A stretch of DNA of 48,591 nt. Origin: an uncultured bacterium (GTDB taxonomy: Bacteria; Pseudomonadota; Gammaproteobacteria; Burkholderiales; Burkholderiaceae_E). How positions within the stretch are numbered: position 1 is the first letter of the stretch; each line of letters begins with the position of its first letter. This document shows positions 34,106-42,244 of the stretch, one piece after another. The translations under genes and the position numbers were made by a program. The stretch lies in NCBI GenBank assembly GCA_903907905.1, contig CAIVPX010000104.1, positions 1-48,591 on the forward strand. Reading direction: 5' to 3'. The notes beneath the pieces are model-generated. The model was not told the origin of the DNA and did not search any database. It saw nothing but the letters and a program-made list of their open reading frames with translations.

Positions 34106-34764
34106 GATTTTGCGCTTCCTTGATGGCCCGGCGGGCGATTGAGAGGGGGCTCGTAGATCCAGGGTCGAATCAGTCGGTCATGCTGCTGAAAGGCATCAAT
34201 GGCCTCGCGCTGCGACAGCGTCATGCCGATTTCGTCGAGGCCTGCCAGCAGCGCTGCGCGTCGGGAAGGGTCGACGCTGAAGGCGAGTTCGCCGCCCTCG
34301 GGGGTGGTGATGCGCTGTGCCTCGAGATCGACTGCCATGTGCGAGCCGCCCAGGCCCTGCTCGAGCGATCGCAGCAGGGCCTCGACCTGCTCGGCAGGCA
34401 GCATGAGTGGCAACAGGCCGTTCTTGAGCGCGTTGTCGAAGAAGATGTCGCCAAAGCTCGGGGCGATGACACAGCGGATGCCGAAGCCCTGCAGGGCCCA
34501 GACCGCCGCTTCGCGCGAACTGCCGCAGCCGAAGTTGCTGCGCGCCACAAGTATGCAGGCGCGACGGTAGGGTTCGCGGTTGAGCACGAAGCCGGGTAAC
34601 TCGGTGACGCCATCGCCGTCCTGCCAGCGCCAGTTGGCAAAGAGCGCCCGCGCGTAGTCGGGCTCGATGGCCTTCATCCAGGGCACCGGAATGACCGCGT
34701 CGGTGTCGACGTCGGCGCGCGGCAGCGGCGCGGCCACGCCGCTCAGGCGAATGAAGGGCGTCAT
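34102..34764 (-). CDS. leuD: LeuD-like hydratase/dehydratase small subunit
   Basis: A 220-residue swivel-domain subunit of an aconitase-family hydratase. It has LPRADVDTDAVIP near the N terminus, RSNFGCGSSREAAVWAL in the middle and IAPSFGDIFFDNALKNGLLP. In Escherichia coli LeuD the substrate loop reads SSREHAPWAL and the early segment VDTDAIIPKQF. Here the H and P of the loop are A and V, and KQF is VPW, so a substrate other than isopropylmalate is plausible. It overlaps the large-subunit gene upstream and the lyase gene downstream by 4 bases each. No leuA or leuB is near. The symbol names the family; the biosynthetic role is doubtful. Confidence 0.88.
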   Translation of the reverse strand: MTPFIRLSGVAAPLPRADVDTDAVIPVPWMKAIEPDYARALFANWRWQDGDGVTELPGFVLNREPYRRACILVARSNFGCGSSREAAVWALQGFGIRCVIAPSFGDIFFDNALKNGLLPLMLPAEQVEALLRSLEQGLGGSHMAVDLEAQRITTPEGGELAFSVDPSRRAALLAGLDEIGMTLSQREAIDAFQQHDRLIRPWIYEPPLNRPPGHQGSAKS

Positions 34765-36173
34765 GCCAGGGCTCCCTCGATCTGACGCGGGTCGGCGATG
34801 GCGCCTGCGATGGCCGATGCCGCCACGGTGGCTGGGCTGGCCAGATGGGTGCGCGCGCCCGGCCCCTGACGCCCCTCGAAATTGCGGTTGGACGAGGAGA
34901 TGCTTCGCTGCCCGGATCCGACCCGGTCGTCATTGACGCCTGCGCACATGGAGCAGGCCGACTCGCGCCACTCGCAACCGGCCTCGAGGAACACCCGATC
35001 GAGCCCTTCGGCCTCGGCCTCGCGCCGGACCTGAGACGACCCCGGTACGATCAGGGCCCGCACATGCGGCGCGATACGCCGGCCGCGCAGGATGGTCGCT
35101 GCGGCGCGCAGGTCCTCCAGTCGACCGTTGGTGCAGGACCCGATGAAGGCTGTGTCGATGCGCAGGCCCGAAAGCGGCGTGCCGGGCTGCAGACCCATGT
35201 AGTCGAGCGCGCGCTGCCCCGCCTCGCGGGCCGTGCTGTCGCCCGCCTGCCCGGGGTCGGGGACCCGGCCACTGAGGGGGAGGACCTGAGCGGGCGAGGT
35301 GCCCCAGGTGACCTGCGGCTCGAGGCTGGACACATCGAGACGGACCTCGTGATCGAAGGCGGCGTCGGGGTCGCTGGGCAACTGGCGCCAGGACTCGAGG
35401 GCCTGGTCCCAAAGGGCGCCGGACGGCGCATAGGGGCGGCCCGCCAGCCAGTGATAGGTGGAATCGTCGGGGGCGACCATGCCGATTCGAGCGCCGCATT
35501 CGATCGACATGTTGCACAGGGTGAGCCGGCCCTCGATGGGCAGGGCGCGCACCGCCTCGCCCGCGTATTCGATTGCGTAGCCGTTGCCGCCGCGCGCGCC
35601 GATCTGACCGATGATATGCAGGATCAGGTCCTTCGCCGAGACCCCGGCACCGAGCCGGCCGTCGAGCGTGATGCGCAGGGTGCGGGGCTGACGGGCGACG
35701 ATGGTCTGGGTGGCCAGCACGTGCTCGACCTCGGAGGTGCCGATGCCCCAGGCCAGCGCCCCCAGTCCGCCGTTGGTGCAGGTATGGCTGTCGCCGCACA
35801 CCAGCAGTGAACCGGGCAGCGTCATGCCGAGCTCGGGCGCCATGACATGCACGATGCCCTGCTGCGGGTGGCCGAGCCCGAAGAGCTGGATGCCGTGGCG
35901 GGCCGCGCCGACGCGCAGCGCCGATACGAAGGCGGTGCCGGGGGCGTAGCTGTCATCGCGCCGCCCCGGGTCGGAGGACACCACGTGGTCGTGGGTGGCG
36001 ATGGTGAGCCCCGGCGAGTGCGTGCCACGGCCCGCGCGCTCGAGCATGGCGAAAGCATGCTGGGCTGTGAGGTCGTGGAGCACATGGCGGTCGACGTGCA
36101 GCAGCGCCGAACCGTCGTCGCGCTGCACGACCACGTGCGCCTGCCAGATCTTGTCGAAAAGTGTCCGTGCCAT
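34761..36173 (-). CDS. leuC: LeuC-like hydratase/dehydratase large subunit
   Basis: A 470-residue aconitase-family subunit that holds a [4Fe-4S] cluster and moves water across a double bond. The cluster cysteines fall at C347 (in AFIGSCTNG), C407 and C410 (in SACSMCAG), the positions known in Escherichia coli LeuC. VCGDSHTCTNGGLGALAWGIGTSEVEHV and SSSNRNFEGRQGPGARTHLASP are family signatures. ATG 36173 is chosen because MARTLFDKIWQAHVV is the normal LeuC start; the frame is open 23 codons further. It opens the operon with the LeuD-like subunit, a KRCGH lyase and a Bug receptor. That context points to catabolism of a substituted malate or maleate, not leucine synthesis (inference). Confidence 0.9.
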   Translation of the reverse strand: MARTLFDKIWQAHVVVQRDDGSALLHVDRHVLHDLTAQHAFAMLERAGRGTHSPGLTIATHDHVVSSDPGRRDDSYAPGTAFVSALRVGAARHGIQLFGLGHPQQGIVHVMAPELGMTLPGSLLVCGDSHTCTNGGLGALAWGIGTSEVEHVLATQTIVARQPRTLRITLDGRLGAGVSAKDLILHIIGQIGARGGNGYAIEYAGEAVRALPIEGRLTLCNMSIECGARIGMVAPDDSTYHWLAGRPYAPSGALWDQALESWRQLPSDPDAAFDHEVRLDVSSLEPQVTWGTSPAQVLPLSGRVPDPGQAGDSTAREAGQRALDYMGLQPGTPLSGLRIDTAFIGSCTNGRLEDLRAAATILRGRRIAPHVRALIVPGSSQVRREAEAEGLDRVFLEAGCEWRESACSMCAGVNDDRVGSGQRSISSSNRNFEGRQGPGARTHLASPATVAASAIAGAIADPRQIEGALA

Positions 36174-36402
36174 GTGGAGGGAGCCTCTGCGGCGTTGTGG
36201 GGGGCGTCGGGGCGGCCTCGCGGCGCCGGTGGAATCGGTCAAGCATAGCAGCGGCAGCTTGGCCCAGTCGCTTGCGTTTCACTGGCGCCGACCGCCCCTC
36301 GTCGCCCGGGGCGCGGCGCGGCAGGGTAGGGCGCTTGGCGGGCCGGGAAGGTCTCGTCGTAGGGTCCTGACCATCGCCCCGCTAGGGCTGCGCATTCATC
36401 TC

Positions 36403-36966
36403 ATGGGCGTCGTCCTCCAGCAGATCATCAACGCCCTTGTGCTGCGCAGCATGGACGCGCTGGTGGCTTTGGGCTGCACCATGGTCTACGGCATCATCAG
36501 CCTGATCAATTTTGCCCACGGCGAGGTGCTGATGGTGGGGGCGCTCACCAGTTGGACCATGATCGGCCTGATGCGGGATGCCATGCCGGGTGCGGCGGGC
36601 TGGTTCGTCTTGCTGCTGGTGACGCTGATTGCCTGCGTCGTGGCAGCGGCCCTCAACCTTGCGATCGAGCGGATTGCCTACCGGCCGCTGCGCGACAGCC
36701 TGAGGCTGTCGCCGCTCATCACCGCAATCGACGCGCTCAAGGGCAAGTCGGTCGCCGTGATCGACGATAGCACGACCCAAGGGCAAGGCTTGGCCGATGA
36801 GTGCGAAAAGGCGCTCAAGGCCCGCAGTCCGGACCTCGTCTCTCACAACGGCATGGACGCCGTGGCCAGGCCCATGCTTGGGCAGATGAAGTCATTGGGC
36901 ATCGTTGTCAACGCGGACACCGGCCTGCCCCGCGTTTTGAACCCCAGCATCCGTCCGATCAGATGA
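36403..36966 (+). pseudogene. LivH::LivK chimera: permease N-terminus fused to receptor fragments
   Basis: An open frame of 187 codons made of two unrelated transporter parts. Residues 1-109 match the start of the branched-chain amino acid permease LivH (TMVYGIISLINFAHGEVLMV, IERIAYRPLRDSLRLSPLITAI) and stop after about three helices. From residue 110 (base 36730) the text is the middle of a LivK/LivJ-type receptor: DALKGKSVAVIDDSTTQGQG, LADECEKALKA, then after an apparent loss of about 25-30 residues RSPDLVSHNGMDAVARPMLG. The frame ends at 36966, overlapping the tail of the CoA-transferase gene by 8 bases. Some conserved LivH positions are altered (LRSMDALVALGC). It has no coherent fold and no Liv partner genes nearby, so it looks like the scar of two in-frame deletions in a former liv operon. 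Confidence 0.82.
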
Positions 36967-38164
36967 CCCCCCTCGCACGCAGCTCGGCAATGCGTTCCGG
37001 CGTGTAGCCGATCTCGCGTAGTACCTCGTCGTTGTGTTCGCCCAGTTGGGCGAGCGGCCGGTCGATGGCGCCATTGCCTTGCGTAAGGCGAAAGGCTGGT
37101 CCTGCGAGCGTCACCTCGCCGTAGGAGGTGGCAGCCTGCTGCAGGAAGCCGCGGTGCGCGAGTTGCGGATGACCGACGATGTCCGGCAGCCCGATCACGG
37201 CGGCGCAGGGCACATCGGCGGCGGTGAGCTTGCTCTCCCATTGCTGCAGCGACAGCCCGGCCTGATCGAAGCCGGTTTCGATGATGTCGCGCAGCACCTC
37301 ACCGTGCTCGATCCGGGCGGCCCAGTCGCGAAAGCGCGGGTCGCTCAGGGTGTCGGCGCGACCGATGGTGGTCATCAAGGAATCGAACTGCTTGTCGGTG
37401 AGCACGGCCAGCACGATGTAGCCGTCGGCACAGCGAAAGCGATCTGCCGTGGGTTTCATGCTGACCGACCGGTTGCCAAACTGCTCGTGGCGGTAGCCCA
37501 GCACGGTGTATTCGGCGATCTGTGCGTTGAGAAAGCCCATCATCGACTCGAGCATGGACACGTCGACAAATTGTCCGCGACCGGTATGACTGCGCTGAAA
37601 GAGCGCGGTGGCGAGCGCGAACGCCGCCGTCATGCCCGTAGTGATGTCGGCTGCGGCAAAGCCCGCCCGCATGGGACCGTTGACCGGTTCACCCGTGAGG
37701 GTCATCAGGCCGGACATCGCCTGAATCTTGCCGTCGAAGGCTGCGGTGCGCGCCTCGGGCCCGGTGGTGCCAAACCCCGAGATCGCGCAATAGATCAGCC
37801 TGGGATTGAGTTCGGAGAGCTGCTTCCAGCCAATACCGAGCTTCTCCATGACGCCAGGTCGAAAGTTTTCGCACACGACGTCGGCCTCGCGCGCCAGCGT
37901 TTGAACGACCTCGATGGCTTCGGGTGTGCGCAGGTTCAGCGTCATGCTGCGCTTGTTCACGTTCACCGCCATCCACATCGGGTTGAGCTTTCGCTCGGTC
38001 CACTCGCGCGAGATCGGCGAGGCGCGCATGGGCTCACCTTCACGCGGTTCGATCTTGATGACATCGGCGCCCTGCATCGCGAGCTGGGCCACGCAGTAGG
38101 GCCCGGAGAGCACGTGAGTGAAATCGAGAATGCGGATGCCCTGGAAGGCTTTGGCGTCGGTCAT
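36959..38164 (-). CDS. Family III (CaiB/BaiF) CoA-transferase
   Basis: A 401-residue cytosolic enzyme that moves CoA between carboxylic acids. It starts FQGIRILDFTHVLSGPYC, the family signature, with IKIEPREGEPMRAS soon after. The catalytic aspartate is expected in GFAAADITTGMTAAFALA. QFVDVSMLESMMGFLN and HPQLAHRGFLQQA are further landmarks. Typical donors are succinyl-CoA or formyl-CoA, and acceptors include carnitine, oxalate and succinate-type acids. It is a single gene between the liv remnant (tail to tail) and a divergent cupin gene. A link to the hydratase/lyase operon nearby is possible but not shown. Confidence 0.92.
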   Translation of the reverse strand: MTDAKAFQGIRILDFTHVLSGPYCVAQLAMQGADVIKIEPREGEPMRASPISREWTERKLNPMWMAVNVNKRSMTLNLRTPEAIEVVQTLAREADVVCENFRPGVMEKLGIGWKQLSELNPRLIYCAISGFGTTGPEARTAAFDGKIQAMSGLMTLTGEPVNGPMRAGFAAADITTGMTAAFALATALFQRSHTGRGQFVDVSMLESMMGFLNAQIAEYTVLGYRHEQFGNRSVSMKPTADRFRCADGYIVLAVLTDKQFDSLMTTIGRADTLSDPRFRDWAARIEHGEVLRDIIETGFDQAGLSLQQWESKLTAADVPCAAVIGLPDIVGHPQLAHRGFLQQAATSYGEVTLAGPAFRLTQGNGAIDRPLAQLGEHNDEVLREIGYTPERIAELRARGVI

Positions 38165-38395
38165 GACAAGTCCGGGTAGGGGGAGAGGGCGAGCCGGGTC
38201 ATGTCCATGGGCATCGATCCGAGTTGCTGTCGATCGTATCTCCCCCGAGCTTGGCCGCTGGTGTGCCCGGCGTGACTCGCTTGCGTGCCCCGGCTTTCAG
38301 GCTGTTTCCCGGGGATGCTAGTCGGGCCTGGCGATCGCCGCAAGCGCGCTCGCGAACCGCCCGTGCACCAGGGGGTGCCCGAGCCTGGCCATGAA

Positions 38396-38411
38396 ACCGG
38401 TAAAATCCGGT
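38396..38411 (+). promoter_or_regulatory. Candidate -10 element inside a dyad, upstream of the cupin gene
   Basis: ACCGG (38396-38400), TAAAAT, CCGGT (38407-38411). TAAAAT is a good -10 hexamer (five of six), and it is flanked by matching 5-bp half sites, so a regulator bound here would cover the promoter. It lies 39 bases before the cupin ATG. No convincing -35 element was found 16-18 bases upstream. Confidence 0.38.
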
Positions 38412-38449
38412 CTCGTGACAGCGTGCCTCACCACACCCAGGATCCCGCC

Positions 38450-38728
38450 ATGACCCTGCCCACCCTTGAACAGTTCACCCACACCGCCCAGTCTGAAGGT
38501 TTCGATGAGATCGTCGTGCGCGAATGGGCGCCCGACATGCAGGTGGACGAGCATGCGCACCCCTTCGATGTCAGCGCGCTGGTCGTGCGCGGCGAGTTCT
38601 GGTTGACCGTGTCTGGCGAGACCCGGCATTTCGGCGCGGGTGAGTCCTTCCGGCTCAATCGCCTGATCCCTCACGCCGAACAATACGGCCCGCAGGGCGC
38701 GACCGTCTGGGTGGGGCGCGCCAGTTGA
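38450..38728 (+). CDS. Small single-domain cupin protein
   Basis: A 92-residue cupin, one double-stranded beta-barrel domain. Metal ligands are suggested by the HAHPFDVSALVVRGEF motif (two histidines, then the strand) and by the later H in LNRLIPHAEQYG. It lacks a DNA-binding domain, so it is not an AraC-type regulator. Small cupins of this size can be isomerases, dioxygenases or sugar-binding proteins; nothing decides here. AGGA stands before ATG 38450. It ends 10 bases from a convergent Bug gene. Confidence 0.85.
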   Translation: MTLPTLEQFTHTAQSEGFDEIVVREWAPDMQVDEHAHPFDVSALVVRGEFWLTVSGETRHFGAGESFRLNRLIPHAEQYGPQGATVWVGRAS

Positions 38729-38738
38729 CGCGCCGCTC

Positions 38739-39710
38739 TCAGCCCTTCTGGGCCAGGCCCAGGCGCTCGATCGTGGCCCGTTCGGCCTCGAATGATTCAC
38801 GCGCAAAGCGCGTGTACTCGGCGGTGTCCTTGTAGATCACGGTCTGGTCATAACGATCGAACACGGCCAATACGGTGGGATCGTCGAGTGTTTTCTTGAA
38901 GGCATCGTGCAGTACCCTGACCACGGCCGGGTCCATGCCCTTTGGGCCGCAGACCCCGAAAGGCGAATCAGAGACGGTCTTGTAGCCGAGTTCGTCTAGC
39001 GTGGGCACCTGGGGCCAGCGCTTGGTGCGCCGACTGCCGTAGGTGGCGAGCAGGCGCAAGCGCCCCGACTCGACATGCGGCCCCCAACCTGTGGCGTCAC
39101 TGGCCGACATCACGTGTCCGCCGAGGACGGCTTGCATGTTCTCCGCGTTGCCCTTGAAGGGAATGTGATTGAGCCGGATGCCCGCGCGTTGCGCGAACTC
39201 TTCAATTGCCAGATGCGGGCTGGTGCCGGTGCCGGTAGACCCGTAGGTGAACTCGCCCGGACGTGCCCGCGCCCAGGCCACGAGGTCGGCAATGCTGCGG
39301 ATGGGTGAGTCCGCCGGTACCACCAGGCCGAAGGTATAGCCGGTGAGGCAGGCAATCCAGGTGAAGTCGGTCAGCGGGTTGTAGGGCACCTTTTGCATGT
39401 GGGGAATGCGAAAAACGCCCTGCGGGATCTGCGTGAGCGTGTAGCCGTCGGGACGAGCATTGAGCATCTCGATGGCGCCCAGCATCCCGCCGGCGCCGGG
39501 CTTGTTTTCGACGATTACGGTCTGGTTGAGCGCCCGGCCGGCACTCTCGGCGATGGCCCGGATCACCGCATCGGTCGAGCCGCCCGCGGGCCACGGGCAG
39601 AGGTACTTGATCGGGCGCGAGGGGAAGGCCTGCGCGCGGGCGATCGAGGGCGAAAGCGCCGCGCCGGCGAGCGCGGCCGCGGAAGCGAGGACCTGCCTGC
39701 GAAGCGCCAT
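38739..39710 (-). CDS. Bug-family periplasmic solute-binding protein
   Basis: A 323-residue Bug receptor, ATG 39710 preceded by AGGAGA. A short leader with RRQVLAS, possibly twin-arginine, ends SIARAQ before AFPSRPIKYLCPWPAGGSTD. VIVENKPGAGGMLGAIE, RPDGYTL and WPQVPTLDELG complete the family marks. The ligand loop has WPAGGSTD, and the usual DLLAR-type helix reads AVIRAIAES. It is convergent with the cupin gene and divergent from the SnoaL-like gene. Confidence 0.92.
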   Translation of the reverse strand: MALRRQVLASAAALAGAALSPSIARAQAFPSRPIKYLCPWPAGGSTDAVIRAIAESAGRALNQTVIVENKPGAGGMLGAIEMLNARPDGYTLTQIPQGVFRIPHMQKVPYNPLTDFTWIACLTGYTFGLVVPADSPIRSIADLVAWARARPGEFTYGSTGTGTSPHLAIEEFAQRAGIRLNHIPFKGNAENMQAVLGGHVMSASDATGWGPHVESGRLRLLATYGSRRTKRWPQVPTLDELGYKTVSDSPFGVCGPKGMDPAVVRVLHDAFKKTLDDPTVLAVFDRYDQTVIYKDTAEYTRFARESFEAERATIERLGLAQKG

Positions 39711-39796
39711 GAGGTCTGTCTCCTGGGTGGTGTTGTTGAGCGAGGGCGTCTGGCGTCATTATGGCCTGTGGCCGGCGCCTGGCGGAATGCCCGTCA

Positions 39797-39826
39797 TTGC
39801 CATGGTTCCGGCCACCTGTCTATACT
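39797..39826 (+). promoter_or_regulatory. Candidate sigma-70 promoter of the SnoaL-like gene
   Basis: TTGCCA (39797-39802), an 18-base spacer and TATACT (39821-39826). Transcription would start near 39833, 27 bases before the ATG at 39860. The transcript probably runs through the SnoaL-like, Bug and perhaps SDR genes. Confidence 0.42.
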
Positions 39827-39859
39827 CGAAGCCACCTTCTTCCATGGGCGGACACTCTC

Positions 39860-40288
39860 ATGTCAGGCGCTTCCACCTTCGAATCCCTGGTTCAGATCAC
39901 CCACCGGTTCTTCTGGTGTCTGGACGAGTTCCGCTACCAGGACATCCTGTCGATGATGCTGCCCGATGCCGTCTGGCACCGGCAGGGGCGCGCACTGCAG
40001 GGGCACGCGCAGATTCTCGCAGCCCTGAACGAGCGCTCGAATACCCAACGAATCCGTCATGTGATCACCAATCCCTTTGTGGCCGAGGAGTCGGGCGACA
40101 GCGCGCGCCTGATCGCCTACATGATTGGGTACAAATGCGATGAGGGCGTGAAACAAGCAGCGCCGCAAACGATCGACAACGCGCTGCGGTTTCTGCTCGT
40201 CGAGACCCACTTCAAACGGGGTGAGGGCAGATGGCTGATCGCCCAGCAACGCGGCACGCCCGAGTTCGAATTCCGCCAGCCGTCCTGA
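39860..40288 (+). CDS. SnoaL/NTF2-like fold protein
   Basis: A 142-residue protein with the NTF2-like cone fold. A helical N terminus (FESLVQITHRFFWCLDEFRY) is followed by DILSMMLPDAVWHRQGRALQGH and late strands ending RWLIAQQRGTPEFEF. Members are small isomerases, cyclases, dehydratases or ring-hydroxylating beta subunits. The WHRQGRALQGHAQILAAL stretch resembles SnoaL_4 enzymes acting on small organic substrates. ATG 39860 follows a plausible promoter; a longer frame upstream has no ribosome site. It leads a probable operon with a Bug receptor and an SDR. Confidence 0.75.
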   Translation: MSGASTFESLVQITHRFFWCLDEFRYQDILSMMLPDAVWHRQGRALQGHAQILAALNERSNTQRIRHVITNPFVAEESGDSARLIAYMIGYKCDEGVKQAAPQTIDNALRFLLVETHFKRGEGRWLIAQQRGTPEFEFRQPS

Positions 40289-40382
40289 CGCGCCCCCGGA
40301 AGAATTGCCGAGGACGGTCCGGCGACTGGCCCCGTTGATTGAACCGAGCCCCTGACGGCTCGACGCAAAGAGGAGCACGCGT

Positions 40383-41375
40383 ATGAACTGCTTTCATCCC
40401 TTCAAGCGCCGTCTGGGCTTGGCCCTCGCCGCAGGTCTCGGTCTGCTGGGTACAGCGGGTGTGTCGGCGCAGGACTTCCCCACCCGCCCGATCCGGATCA
40501 TGGTGGGCTTTGCGCCAGGAGGGCCCACAGACGTCATTGCACGCCTGGTTGCGCAGGACATGTCGAACTCGCTTGGTCAAGCCGTGGTGGTGGAAAACCG
40601 CGCTGGCGCCAACTCGCTGATTGCCACCGAACTGTTGATGCGCTCGACGCCCGATGGCTACACGCTGCTGGCCGCGACACTGGCGCACAACATCAATCCG
40701 ATCCTCAACCCGGAAAAGGCGAAATACGACCCGATCCGCGATTTCGCGCCGATCAGCCTCGCCGGCACGGTGCCCATGATCGCGGTGAGTGGGTACGACT
40801 CGCCGATCGGCAGCATCGCCGACATCATTGCCGGCGCCAAGGCCAAACCCGGTGCGCTCACCTATGGGTCGGCCGGTCATGGCGGGTCCGCGCACCTGGC
40901 GGCCGCGGCGCTGGCTGTCCAATCGGGCACCGAGATGACACACGTGCCCTTCAAGGGCAACGCGCCGGCGCTGACCGAGGTGATCGCGGGGCGCGTGAGC
41001 TTCATGTTCTACCCGATGGTGGGCATTGCCGACCAGGTGGCCAATCGACGACTCAAGGCACTGGCGGTGTCCACGGCGCAACGCCATCCCGATTTCCCTG
41101 CGGTGCCCACCATGTCCGAGCTGGGCTTTCCCGGATTCGAGGACAACTCGCCGGGGCTTCCCTTTCTCGCGCCGGCGGGTACGCCCCCGGCCATCGTCGA
41201 GAAGCTTTCGGCAGCCATTCGGGCGTCTGTGTCGCGTCCGGAAACTCGCGAGCGGCTGCGTAGCCTGGGCGCGGTGGCGGTGGGCACGACGCCTGCGGAC
41301 ACCGCCGCCTGGCTGAAAGTGGACTATGAGCGCTGGGCGAGGCTGATCAGGGCGGCCAACATCAAGCCGGAATGA
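40383..41375 (+). CDS. Bug-family periplasmic solute-binding protein
   Basis: A 330-residue Bug receptor, with AGAGGAG just before ATG 40383. The leader ends AGVSAQ before DFPTRPIRIMVGFAPGGPTD. VVVENRAGANSLIATE, TPDGYTL, HVPFKGNAPALTEVIAGRV and FPAVPTMSELG follow. It lies between a SnoaL-like gene (94 bases upstream) and an SDR gene (77 bases downstream) on the same strand, so its ligand is likely to be the substrate of those enzymes. Confidence 0.92.
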   Translation: MNCFHPFKRRLGLALAAGLGLLGTAGVSAQDFPTRPIRIMVGFAPGGPTDVIARLVAQDMSNSLGQAVVVENRAGANSLIATELLMRSTPDGYTLLAATLAHNINPILNPEKAKYDPIRDFAPISLAGTVPMIAVSGYDSPIGSIADIIAGAKAKPGALTYGSAGHGGSAHLAAAALAVQSGTEMTHVPFKGNAPALTEVIAGRVSFMFYPMVGIADQVANRRLKALAVSTAQRHPDFPAVPTMSELGFPGFEDNSPGLPFLAPAGTPPAIVEKLSAAIRASVSRPETRERLRSLGAVAVGTTPADTAAWLKVDYERWARLIRAANIKPE

Positions 41376-41452
41376 TTGCAATTCAATAACCGCGATCGGT
41401 TGGCGGCGCCGCGTCTGCGCGCCGTCTCTCTCGTTTGATCGAAGAACCCGAC

Positions 41453-42202
41453 ATGACGGATCCCCTCTTTGCGAGCAGCCTCGTCGGCCGAACCGCGCTG
41501 ATCACCGGGGGCTCGCGCGGCATTGGCCGTGTGCTGGCTGAATCGCTCGCTCGCGTTGGCGTGAGGGTGGTGTTCACCGGGCGCGACCCGAGGGCCCTTG
41601 ATGAGACCCTGGCCGCTCTGCGCGCGGCCGGGACGTCGGGCGCCGGGCTGCCTCTCGAGTTGAGCGAACTGGATGATCCGGCACCCGTCGCCCAAGCGCT
41701 GCGTGAGCACACCGATCGACTTGACATCCTGGTGCTCAATGCGGCGATCGGTGGCGTGCGCACACCCATCGTCGAGCAGCCCCTGGCCACGTGGCGAGAG
41801 GTCTTTCAGGTGAACGTGCACGCGTGCCTGGCACTGCTCATGGCGACTGATCCGCTACTCAGGCGCTCGGATGCCGGCCGGGTGGTCTTTATCAGCACCG
41901 GGGTGGCACGCCGCCGCAAGGCTACGACCGGCGCCTATGCCGCGTCCAAGGCCGCATTCGAGATGATGGCCGGACTCTACTGCCTCGATGTCGAGGGCTC
42001 GCCGATCCGGGGCAACATCGTTAACCCCGGACCGACGCGTACCGAAATGCGGGCAGCGGCCTTTCCCGCCGAAGATCCCATGACCGTCAAGCCGCCGGAG
42101 GCCCTGATGCCGCTACTGCACCGATTGTGTGCGCCCGAGTGCGATCTGCATGGGCAGACCCTCGACGCAGACGACTGGATCGCGTCGCAGTCGTCCCGCT
42201 GA
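41453..42202 (+). CDS. Short-chain dehydrogenase/reductase (SDR)
   Basis: A 249-residue classical SDR. TGGSRGIG (residues 18-25) binds the cofactor, and NAAIG marks the adenine pocket. The catalytic set is S148 (in VVFISTG), Y162 and K166 (in YAASK). NPGPTRTEM follows, in line with the usual PG motif. The arginine in FTGRDP suggests NADP(H) preference. It probably oxidises or reduces a hydroxy or keto group of an imported acid. ATG 41453 is used; a TTG six codons earlier is possible. Confidence 0.9.
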   Translation: MTDPLFASSLVGRTALITGGSRGIGRVLAESLARVGVRVVFTGRDPRALDETLAALRAAGTSGAGLPLELSELDDPAPVAQALREHTDRLDILVLNAAIGGVRTPIVEQPLATWREVFQVNVHACLALLMATDPLLRRSDAGRVVFISTGVARRRKATTGAYAASKAAFEMMAGLYCLDVEGSPIRGNIVNPGPTRTEMRAAAFPAEDPMTVKPPEALMPLLHRLCAPECDLHGQTLDADDWIASQSSR

Positions 42203-42244
42203 GTCTCGGGGGCCGCGCGCGGGCAAAGCCGCCATGCAAAGCTG

